A stretch of DNA of 64,000 nt, taken from assembly GCA_037833965.1 (NCBI GenBank), contig AP031358.1, positions 2,178,001 to 2,242,000 on the forward strand, read 5' to 3'. The notes beneath the pieces are model-generated. The model made no database searches and was not told where the DNA came from. It saw only the letters and a list, made by a program, of their open reading frames with translations. Shown one piece after another: positions 22,901 through 32,200 of the stretch. This DNA comes from Marchantia polymorpha subsp. ruderalis (taxonomy: Eukaryota > Streptophyta > Marchantiopsida > Marchantiales > Marchantiaceae). Position 1 is the stretch's first letter, and each line of letters begins with the position of its first letter. The position numbers were made by a program, and so were the translations under genes.

Positions 22901-23022
22901 TCTCCTGTGCGACGACGTCGAGAATGTTCCGCAGCCAGCAGATGGATGCGCGCAGCGCGCACAAGAGATTGGAATCGCGAATTCAAGAATGGGACGTTCT
23001 CCGCCGCCCGGTCGAAGGTCAT
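19918..23022 (-). CDS. Element A ORF: 1034-aa protein of unknown function with C-terminal coiled coil
   Basis: An uninterrupted frame from a true ATG at 23022 to TAG at 19918. Residues ~1-100 are basic. Residues ~100-330 form a globular part with RTRDYKDRFRR, ALMQLLQPHRACYITLWQVSFVE and a block GTPIHWASILHRVMRQ..LNHLSPFLINFYR. The last block faintly resembles the plant retrotransposon-associated 'putative plant transposon protein' domain, but this is recall and unverified. Residues ~330-740 are low-complexity, rich in P, R, A and S, and encoded largely by GC-rich palindromes. An acidic patch DTEEEEEEIV and QVIPLLRYLDRKVDKY follow. Residues ~800-990 are heptad-like coiled coil. There is no zinc knuckle and no RT or transposase catalytic motif. 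The first ~330 residues and the C-terminal third are conserved in copies C and B, which supports real coding. Host function is unlikely; it is probably a mobile-element structural or accessory protein. Confidence 0.7.
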   Translation of the reverse strand: MTFDRAAENVPFLNSRFQSLVRAARIHLLAAEHSRRRRTGDFLLIEGEVSARDLELRAIRVCRERKKRGQCGSRMSGRANPRNAMTRPSRLRMVPLRLPQNGLRAFEERLIARKLDFLLWGWNYICANMVREWLEPQGPPSRGLRPHVDRWTVQDWAQALGRCAGMPGHLLFDSESIKVTKQEEAQFVELFKTGRSTKNGYRTRDYKDRFRRTLSAALMQLLQPHRACYITLWQVSFVECVIEGTPIHWASILHRVMRQHAFEEKGGTLNHLSPFLINFYRQRNCLTAAELEHFPPLSIDHPGKYVRENEVDTDAEESPTSTPSRRRDEGRHTPAARVPRKRRWREESEEEQHQEPSAPIRPRPLCEPYSRPKQKARRLVLPADSADTATIATEIGRASPERREEARTTAGATGHAATSSGERPPTGQGPPELPRAMRTDVPFAHRRTSADGRASADRRTQVDVDLRLRVGRSSPPVHRTPPHVPPVHRQESPPFQRRKGKEPAEEPPTRHRPSGPDPPAHHAPQFAPSAPGPSSRGDTSRERAEAAPSAGSPPIDAPSAVGPIGQGTSGVRPPAMSPSAIDVRGATPAADKAPANAPAHGPGTAPTDRSREQQTMERSDCPRDEISMRDAQSNPAQPPSARSPSAADDGGREDAVDHQQARDGDAARIHSPSALDILATSSEAAAVPSQAAHVNDVQPHSGQSPTQSMATEILHSDDDDGGSTEEMSGAEDTEEEEEEIVGAPAAALSEQVIPLLRYLDRKVDKYADPLQPGSYIELVRRRTRTKVHTSKLLARVDQELRDLKEKHECLWGQYKLNQKFYKHSEKMKDEKLGELTKEQVKVKEALNSEQAQNRILSEELVRQTRLLEQCQLARQADEELIRRLQSECGELRAQRAEAESQLVMIEEDRRKEADRTKVETARRVAHCLKGYAHWEVKAQEKLTLREFELRAAGLLSGDSRSRRKVAKKLEAFLSKAQDTMSALEAEVSAALQRLGLRSRAEEWQGRELVRGSRPRRRRSTGSAECSVAWFRAGV

Positions 23023-23760
23023 GGTCGACTCTAGGTCGTGAAGAACGTCTCACTTGATGGCCGCGCCGGCTGTACGCTGGAACGGTCTTCGCTCTCACGC
23101 GCGGCTTCACGCTCCGCCGTCGTCGATTAAACTCTCACGCTCGAATTGGCGGATTTGAACTCCGCGAGCGTGTCACCCTGTGGACATGGGGGCGTAGCGC
23201 CGAAGGCGAGTTTTCCGCCTTGTGCGGTACACTTGTTCGTACCGTCCCTCGGCCAATCTCCTTCTGCCTTGACGCGTGTGTCCGCATGTCGGACAAAAAA
23301 TCAACTCCTGCCTGTGCGCAGGCGAATTCCGTCCGCGGCGCTGCGCTGGCGCGGAAGGCGTTGACCGTGGTCAGCCGTCTCCGTCCAGTCTGTCCGTTCC
23401 TTGTCTCTCCGTCGGCGCTTCCGCCGCCGCAACTCCGTCCGTCCAAGAGCGCATCCACCCGTGCCGTCCGCATGGTCCGTACCGATTGGATTACTCTGGC
23501 GGCTCTTCCGACGTCGGCGGCGCTGCGCTGGCGCGGAAGGCGCCGTACACTTTCTACCTCACAAGGCGCATTTCTAGGGCCCAAGGCGGATTTTCCGCCG
23601 ACGCCGAAGTGCCTGTGCACAGGCGAACGCCTGTGCGTAGGCGGACTTCGCGCCTTCCCTAACCCTACTTCGCCTGTGCACAGGCGAACGCCTTCGTCCG
23701 CGCATAGGACAAAACTTGAATCCCCCTTCCGCGTAGGCGGAACTCGCGCCGGTGGCGAAC
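21260..23760. repeat. Cluster of short GC-rich palindromes in element A (coding centre and leader)
   Basis: Two kinds recur. One is the 14-16-bp perfect palindrome GCCTGTGCACAGGC (21555-21568, 23611-23624, 23671-23686, with a 12-bp core at 21586-21597). The other is the mini-hairpin GCCGAAGGC/GCCTTCGGC with variants such as GCCTACGGC. They lie both in the untranslated leader and within the reading frame, where they encode runs like PVHRR and PSA-G. The same words fill the leader of copy C. Confidence 0.8.
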
Positions 23761-24197
23761 TCCTTCCGCCGTAGGCGACCGCCTCCGTTTCTTCCAGTAG
23801 CGATAACTCCCTAAGTCCTCGTCCGTTCCAAGCGTTCTTGGGCTCGTTGGAATCAGTGCGTCGAGCTCTTTCCAACGGGATCCTAACTTGGTCAAGGCGC
23901 CCGAGGGTTGACCTAATTACGGGGGTTTCCCTACAGCCGCGGACGCAACCTCCGAAGGCGGGTTTTGCGCCTTGCGCCGTAGAGATCCTAACTGCAGAGC
24001 TCGCAGGGAGGGTGGTGCCTGTCCTTACTGCGGCACCCCAAATCCCAGATTCTACAAGATCCCTCGAGAATCCCCGCGATCTTCCGGATTCACTCTGTTT
24101 TGATGTACCGAAGGCTATTTACAATGCTACCAGGGTACAGTTTTCCAAAAATGTTTTAATTTCCTCAAAATTGCCAAAAGTGGGGTACCACAGTATT

Positions 24198-25640
24198 TTG
24201 CTAAGAAATAATACTTGCAATGATTTTTGTATCTTTCGGATTTTATTGTAATTATAGCCATGCATAGTACTATAAGTATGAGAAATTTTTTAATTAATTT
24301 TGTTTGTAATCTTCTATATCATGTTCATACATATAAAATTGTAGTCTCATTGCATAACATAATTGTTAAATTCTTATTGATCTATGTGTCACATAGAAGC
24401 AAAGCATTGCTTTCCATTGAATAACAAAAAACATAAAAGCCTGGTCTAATTTGGTCAAAATTTTAAGCTTTTGAAATACATGAATGTTTATATTTAGAAT
24501 TTGTAAAGTTGATCTCATTTTTAAAAAAGGTGCATATCATTTTGACAGAAAAAAAAAAATCTCAAAATTTCTGACAACATTATTGGAAATTCTAGATTTT
24601 ATGTTGATGCTTTTTTTAAGTTTAGTATTTTGAAGTTTTTTCCTGCCAAGATTGATATGCAATTTTTGAAAAAAGCAGGAAAATTTTAAGTATTTTAAAA
24701 TTAGATTCGTTTAATTTAAATATTTAGATCCAACTAGTCTAAGCATTTTTCTAAGTTTTTATATGAAATTGTTAGTAATTTTTTTCTTCTATGTGACAGG
24801 TAGTTTGTTAAGAATTTAACAATTATAATATGCAGTGAAAGTATGACTTTGTATTGATGAACAGTATACAGTTGATTTTGATTTGAATAAAATTCTCATA
24901 TACATAAAAAAATAAATATTTTAATGAAATATTTTTTTGAAAATTAGATTTTTTTCTAAGATAATATTTAATAAAATATATTTTTACATAACTTAGAAGA
25001 ATTGGATATAAATATTCTAAAGAATCAATAAAGTAAAAATATTTATATTTTTTAAAATATTCTTTAATTTTAATATAGTTTCGAATATCTGTTGGAGTGA
25101 TGAGCTTTTTTTTTACTTTATTTAAAAAAGATGATATATTTTAATTTAAATTTTTAATTTAATTAATATATTTTACAGAAATTCCAACATTCATTAAGTT
25201 CTAAGTCCTGATCTAAAATTTTGAAGTTATTCACATTCTTTCATAAAATTGAACCCAAATTAAATCCTTGCAACAGAGTTTTGCTTCGTTTGTTAAGACT
25301 TTTAAATTCAAAATAATGATAATATTGTTAATATATTAAACACATCAATTATCCATAGAATAAAATTTCTATGTCACGATTCTTTTTTTGAATGTATACT
25401 GGTTTTTATTATTTTTATTCAATGAAAAATTCTACTCGAATTAAAAATTGGACCTTAAAATTTAGGATAAAAAGAAAATGTATTTAAATGGTTGTTATCA
25501 GTACAAATTGTAAGAACACAATTTTTTAAAATCTTAAATATTTATAAGTATTCAATAGCTATAAAATTGAATTTTTAAAATTTTTTTTTTCTAATCACTT
25601 TTTCATAATAATAACATCGTGAATATACCAAGAGCATCAT
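24198..25640. other. AT-rich spacer
   Basis: Strongly AT-rich DNA with many A and T runs. I saw no coding frame, terminal repeats or tandem array. It starts exactly at the right flank of element A. Confidence 0.6.
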
Positions 25641-27972
25641 CTTTCTACTTCCAAAAGCTCCGTCATTGTCTATGTGTTTCTTGAAGAGTCAAGGAGGTTG
25701 GAAAACTCTGAAGACAATTCTCGCTCCTAGATTTATCACAGATTGACCCAAAATGGAGAAGAGGGAAGACACTATAAATTGGCAGAACACGAGGTTGACT
25801 GTATTTGCAGTGGCTGCACTGTCCAGCGGGGAGACTGCCAGAGCAGTGAGCATTGTTCTCTACACAGACCAAAGATCTATAGTGACATCGGTATTTTATC
25901 CCAGCCTGGCCATCGGAACGTGCTGTACCATGAAGCCAGCCGATCCATGGAGATCGCGAGATCACAAGCATGCAGCGACATTCTTGCTTGCGTAGACAAC
26001 TGATGCAGCACACTGAAAACACAGTCAAGTGGAAACTCTGCTTGCTTGACTGGAGGAAGAGGTCAGATAACTGCAGGCGTCGTCGTGTGCTCGGTGCGAG
26101 TTGTTGAGCATCACGTTGGACGGAAGATTGTTTGATGATAGTGGATGGTAATGTCGTGGGTTACAGAGCAGGTCCAATCCTGGGAATGTGGACTGTGTCA
26201 GTGCATCCACTTCGCACGAGCAGTTGGAACGAGGGTACTGAGAAGAGCTAGTGTATTTGGTTACCACTGCTCATAAGATGAAATTCTGATAAATCATGGC
26301 AAGACTCCAAAAGGCTCTCTTTCCCTTGCTTGTCGACAGAATGCTTTTGAATCTCTATCTCTACAGAAAACTGATATCCACTCCCTGAAGTTTTCCTTTT
26401 TTGTTTCCTCAGGATTCAGAATTCGTTTTCTCCAATTTTGGTACTATGGATGGCATATCAACATTGCGGCAACCTTGTATCAAATATTGCCGAAATACTC
26501 TGCCAAAACGTGTTGAGTGTAAATTTCCTCTTTCAATTTCAATATCAAGTTTTAACAGCCACAGAAACCGGCAGAAAGAAACTATAATGATTCTATTTAT
26601 GTATAACTCACATTTCTATGAAATGCTGTACGTGGAGTTGTCGATTCTCCATGAAACCATATAGAGAATAATCAGTGGATATCCAACTGACGAAGATTGA
26701 CAATTTGTGGCAGACATTTTAGCTGGAGTCTCACATGAACCATAAGATTGTGCAAGTTTCAAGAAGATGATCAGAAAGAGTCTCCTTGCGTGGGTCGCAA
26801 CAGAACTACTACTTTTTTCGTATCAGATTCGATTGCAAGTTACGGGTATGTATAGAATGAATATTGCATGGTCGTAAAATTTCATCGAGTGTTTCTCGAT
26901 CGACTTCGAACAACATCTACACGTAACCAGTACAATGTGAAAGGATCTCCTTGTTTTATGTCTCAACCTAAAGTTCAATCAAACAAAGATCATAGATCCT
27001 GATAAATGACTTTCTGCCGGAGAATATTTTACTCTCAATCAATAATTTCGACTAAGTGTGTTCCACCTTAAAATCTGAAGAATGAACTCAAAAGAGAGCT
27101 TCTTCAAGACTTGGTGGAAGTTTGTTCAGATCTGAATGTGCGGAACTCACTTTTCACCGCTCAAACACAGTTTCCAGTCTGGTTCATCAGCCGTCTATGT
27201 TAACAAGACTGTCTGTAAATTCTTGTCACTTCGTGCTTCGACGAACCCGCATGATGCATTGATGCACCTTCCCCTAGTACATCAGTCGCAATGTATTGTG
27301 AGTGCAACACATGGCTTCTAGTGTTATTCATTTTTATTAAGACCGACGAACTCAGTGTGAGTGAAGTGTACAGCAGGTTTCAATGGCGAGGATGGTGCAA
27401 AGTATGGACGCCCTGTCATATCTTTTGTGTCTCTAGAGAGCAATGTCCACTACTGTAACAATCTTCACGCTGGATGGGACGACTACTATAGTTGTTGCCT
27501 TGCTTCTGCGTTCTGCCATGATGATTGAATGTAAATTTGCCTGCTTTTCCTTGTTGTGTCGACTTGTACGACTTTCTAGGGTCGATTGACTCCTCGAAGT
27601 TAAGTTTGATTCGCGTCTGCCTCCGTAGTTAACAAGATCATTTATAAGTGACGACGGAGTAATGGGAAAAACTTAGATGCAACATCCATGTCTCGTCAGG
27701 CCGGTCAAATTGATGGCGCATGACATATAAGTTTGGTTAATAGGACAGAACAAAACATTATGAGCACATTTTTACTGAACCTCCTCCATCTGCCCCTTTG
27801 TTCATTCTCATCTTCATGAGCATATCACACTCTTGGAAAAACGAGGCTCCGTTATCTAGAATTGTTGAAACTTCCTGCGTCAAAACAGAAAAGAAATACT
27901 TGGTGCCGGCCAATCTGCGGATTGCATATGACTGGGCACTGATTAAATAAATAAGTATTCGAAACATCACTA
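25641..27972. other. Spacer without a recognised gene
   Basis: Less AT-rich than the flanking block. Short overlapping frames at 25743-26028 on both strands show no known motif. A TATA-like ACTATAAATTGG lies near 25770, but it sits inside one of those frames and I see no gene starting after it. Confidence 0.4.
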
Positions 27973-28270
27973 GCCATGTTTAGGGATGTTCACGGCTCGG
28001 ATAACGGCGAGCCGGCAAAAATTTGTTGCTACCCGGCTAGCCAATTATATAGCCTATGGCAAATCGGGTCTCAGATAAAAGAGCCGAAAACTAGGACCGA
28101 GTTTACATTTTCGGTCGATTATTGCGCCCGATTCGGCCGAAATTATTCAATTTAAATTGAAAATTTTATTTCGGCCGAATATTTCCGATGCTTTGCATTC
28201 TCGGCCAATAGCCGATTAGCGGACGGCTAGCCGAAAGTTAGCCGCCTACGTGCCCATGCCTAGCCATGTT
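27973..28270. mobile_element. hAT-type MITE, 282 bp, with perfect 8-bp target duplication
   Basis: The element runs 27981-28262. Its left end TAGGGATGTTCACG and the reverse complement of its right end TAGGCATGGGCACG agree at 11 of 14 positions. GCCATGTT is present on both sides (27973-27980 and 28263-28270). An 8-bp duplication and TAGGGATG-like ends are typical of plant hAT elements. The interior has several TTCGGCCGAA palindromes and no ORF, so it is non-autonomous. Confidence 0.88.
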
Positions 28271-29948
28271 CAAGAGGAAGGAGTTCCACGAGATACCTTG
28301 TCGATAGAGGCCATTCAGACCAGCAGAATGATATCAACCGGATGGTTGATGAAACGCAAAACGGTTCACTTATGAACACAGAATGGACCTGTCGGCGAAG
28401 ATCAATGAATGCTTCATACAACAGGATCAAACAAGTCCATGAGAAGATTGCCACTACCATAATCTTGGCTTGAATCAAATGAGAATGAAGTGCTGTTCTT
28501 CTCATCTGGTCCAATAAAGCTAATTACTTGGCCCTCTCGCTTGTAATAAAGCTCAGAGGCACTTTGTGAAGAAGATAATAATTTCCTGGAGGTCGAGCCG
28601 GATTCAAATACTCAACTGGTGCCTCTCATTGGACTGGTATCAGGTCAGATGATAACGAATTGTCGTGACATCTCTGGATTAAATGCTCACCCTAGCAAAG
28701 CATTTCAGCATGCACATGCTCAGAGCATTGCATCAGATGTAATACAATCATACATAATTATATTTAAGATAATGAGTTGCAACTGAAATATGTATATCTG
28801 ATGTGGAATACGTAAATTCCGTGTGTGCAGTCAGCTCTAAAACGCCAAGAAGCTTTAGCGATTAGGATCAAATATAGACCAAATTTACGCTCAGTGCTAT
28901 CACAATTACATCCAGAATGAAGATCTTTCATACACATTTGGATAGATCTTGACTTACTAACAAACTGTGTTGAGTGGGTCTGCTTTTATGATCATTTATT
29001 CTGTTAACACTTCCCGCTTCTGTCTCATCTCATTATGAGTGCACAGATGATTAAGATCAAAACTGAGTGCTAGATGCTGATAACCGAGAGAAAGGTAGAC
29101 CGAGAGATTCTGATTCAACTGTGAGGAGAATCGTAGATGTGTCTGTCGCTGTGGACATGCCGGCACATCTTCTGTACGGTTGTAACCATCTGAGATTCAC
29201 TTGGGATACTTGTACCTTCTATCCGCCACGAGCCGCAAATTGAAGGCTAATCGTCGGGTGCTAAATGCGATTGGAGATAGTCTAGTTTGTCCGAAACCAT
29301 ACTGCTAAGAAGGTGCAATTTGCCTTGTCAATTTCGCGGATATTTGCTGAACGGCAAGACGAGAATTTTATATGATGCATGTCTAACCTCCGGTCTACGT
29401 GCGAAGGGCTCATGTTCCTCAATGAACAGACCTTCATGCCTGAATATCAACTATAACAACTCATACAGAAATTTGAAAGAAACCAGTTTGCTCATGGAAG
29501 GGCATTCGTGCGGACCAAACGAGAAGCGATAAAGCGCTCAAGATTACAGTCATACAGATCTAAACTTTACAGTCTCTTGAGAAAGGCAGTGGGACATTAG
29601 GGATAAGACATGAGTCAGATGACATCACTAATCCATTCCTGATGCATTCACATCACTAGTGGAAAAGCTGATTCTCGTCGTCAAGCATCGATGGATGTGG
29701 ACAAGATCTTGACAAGATCTTGACGAGTGAGACATCAGTCCATTGAGGCAGTGAAGTAGCAAATCACCCTAGAGCAAAACTTAGGCCCCTTACCACTGTA
29801 CTGTAGGTCACCGGGACACTTCCCTCAGTCGAATACGTAATTTGTCTTCATCGGGTATGGCGGCTGACTATACTGCAGTCGCTGTAGTACTTACTGTGTC
29901 CCCGCAATTTAGCGCGAGGCTGAGCAGCCCACCGTTATGGCTTCTCCA
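28271..29948. other. Spacer without a recognised gene
   Basis: No open frame here has a recognisable domain. A short tandem duplication of GACAAGATCTT lies near 29700. Nothing else stands out. Confidence 0.4.
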
Positions 29949-30393
29949 TCATACTTGTCTATTTCTCCGCAATCGACGAGCTGAATCTTTCCTGCACGGA
30001 GGCTCTTCTTCTCGCTGAGTTTTGTGGCGATTGGCGGAAGGAAATGAGGTATGTCGGGTGAATGTAGAATCAAGCGAGGCTCCCTGAACGAATTCCCCTG
30101 AAGACAAGCTGTCCGAGGTTGCAACATATGATTGCGGAGATGCGAACGATCGGCTGCCACATGAACAGCTTACGTGAGATCTTGTGCACGAGAGAGATGG
30201 GTTCCGTCGAGGAACAAGAATCGCTTGAGGGCGAAGGAGGAGAAGCGCATGGATGCAGAGAAGCAGCAGTGCCTGAAAAGGTGGAGAGCATGGGATTTGG
30301 TCCTGAATCTCCAACTTGTACAGGAAGTGACCCACGACGAGTTTGACTCAGTCTCTTTGATGCAAATCCACGAAAGTCTTTAAACTTTGGCAT
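29949..30393 (-). CDS. Putative two-exon small protein, unrecognised
   Basis: An ATG at 30393 opens a frame beginning MPKFKDFRGFASKRL, followed by RRGSLPVQVGDSGPNP and a serine/proline-rich stretch. It reaches a good donor, CAC|GTAAGC, after 30174. A 76-bp intron ending CTTCAG would join codon phase 1 to a second exon, 30097-29949. The total is about 122 aa, ending in a basic segment. The model rests on splice signals and on composition that is GC-richer than the neighbours. I do not recognise the protein. It could also be the 5' part of a decayed gene, since exon 2 ends soon in an ordinary stop. Confidence 0.28.
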
Positions 30394-30420
30394 GTTCAAA
30401 TAATTGAGGCTCGAAAGCAA

Positions 30421-32200
30421 AGGCGTATTTTGTCCCGGTGCTGCAGATTGGTAAATTTAGATATTCTCATTTAATGAAAGATCATTGAACGATTTGACTT
30501 CGATACTATCATTACATTGTATTAAATTTGATAAATACTTGTGGTTTGTGGAATATTTTCAAAAAATACATATTAAAGAACTCATACTTACAAAGACTGT
30601 TTTTCTAGATTGAAATTTGATCTGTGAATGCGTTTTTATAATTTTTAATTTTCTTATTAAAATAAATTTTTTCTCGTATTTTAGTATTTCGAAAATGGAA
30701 ACTGAATTCTTTATGTAAGATAAATAGGATAAATTATTAAATATGCATTGAAACACAACAGAATTAAGTGTTTTAATTGTAAATAGTTCTCTCAAAATCA
30801 ATTAAAATAATTATAATTAGATTTTTTATTTATAATAAATTTAAATACCTTTGAACATATGTTGCAATTTCATCTTGACCAAAAAACAAGAACATGTGGA
30901 AATAATCAAAATTAACATGTTTGACTGATAGTGCATGTATCATTTGTAAAGGACGATTTATCTGTCTTATGACCAATTTAATGACTAAATAATTATCATG
31001 CAACATCTCAAATGATACTAGCATCATTTTAAATAATTCATGATGATGTAATGTAAAGAAATATGTTTTATTTATCATAGCGTGTTAATTGACAGTAAAC
31101 TTGAATCAAATTTACATCCGACAAGCTTATGAATTTACCTATTGACTGGATCATAACAAGAGTCAAAACAGGCTCTTATAGGACCCAACCCACTTTGAAA
31201 AGGGCAATGATCACCTTCTAATGCTGATGGAACCATCCATGGATTGTGATTAGAACAATGCACAATGTCATGTTATCTTTTGCATGCTTAAACGCATGAA
31301 GATTCGCTACACATCTCCTCTGGGAATACGATATAAAGTCAAAACAACGAAATGAGAATGTTGATTGAGTGAACAAGGTGATTATGTTGCAGACTCATAT
31401 TTCAGGCTTATCTGATTCTCTAAAGTAATGTGCTTAACTGAGAATGAGTCGTTCCACTTGTTTCTCGGTTGGACCTTGTTCAACATATTTTTGACAGAAT
31501 AAGGCGTAAAGTCTAAGATGGTATACTTCTTAAAGTTCTAGATTCGATAGTTGCTAGGCCATTAACAAGATGACTGAGCATTACAGTACTTTACTTTTCT
31601 CGCGGAAGTGAAGAAATTGTCATTTCTTATACCAAAAAAAAAGGAGTATTTTCTTACAAAGTGCTACAAGTATAGCTCTAAAAATAGTGTTTGGCGCAAA
31701 TCTATCTATTACACAAGAAGTAAATGCCTATCCCGATATATTTATGTGGAGGTCAGAATTTGGTCTATTTGCCTAATAGCATATTACACATGCAGAGGAC
31801 CTCAATTCAATGAGTCCACCAAACATTTATGTATCTTGCAAAATTTCAAATGGGTAGCTGAAATATTGTAGAAGATGTAAATGTTTTTGGAAAATCTCAT
31901 ACAGATGCAATACATCCTCGAAAAATGATTGTTTACATAACAGAAAAAATTTTCATCAATCAATCCTACTATTTGAACACTAAAACACCAATAACCTTTT
32001 ACGACAAGCAATAATTTGTTTATCACAAAGATCATACCATCCCCATGAATTTTCATATTGATGAATTCAAGTAAAAACATGGCTAGACCCAATTGCATGC
32101 TATGTATTAGTTCATATTCAATAGAAAGAACCTAAAATAACAACTTACCATCATTTACGATGATTACTTTACTATCTATACAGTGAAATATTATTTATAT
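30421..32200. other. AT-rich spacer
   Basis: AT-rich with short frames only and no recognisable protein, RNA or repeat structure. Confidence 0.5.

Larger units (their letters stand above)
18904..24197 (-). mobile_element. Element A: 5284-bp TG..CA element with imperfect TIRs and 5-bp TSD (unclassified)
   Basis: The element spans 18909-24192. Its left end reads TGTAATAACCCACTAAAGGC and the reverse complement of its right end reads TGTGGTACCCCACTTTTGGC, which agree at 14 of 20 positions. It is flanked on both sides by GTATT (18904-18908 and 24193-24197). In coding orientation (minus) it has a ~1.17-kb GC-rich leader, one 1034-codon ORF, and a ~1-kb 3' region with two tandem ~410-bp units. I looked for terminal direct repeats and found none. 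I saw no reverse transcriptase, integrase, helicase or DDE transposase motif. The related right-end sequence at 60446 shows that the end is a family property. Alternatives are a DNA transposon lacking its own transposase, a gag-only or LARD-type retroelement that has lost its LTRs, or a very large solo LTR that happens to carry an ORF. Confidence 0.75.

Noticed and set aside
23135..23875. 246-codon frame in the leader of element A
   Set aside because: Made of the hairpin words and not preserved as a frame in copy C; better explained as untranslated leader.
18909..24192. Element A as a standard LTR retrotransposon
   Set aside because: I searched for a direct copy of either end at the opposite terminus and found none; the ends match only in inverted orientation.
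25743..26028. Overlapping 80-120-codon frames on both strands
   Set aside because: Three frames are open at once with no family motif; probably chance in locally GC-richer DNA.
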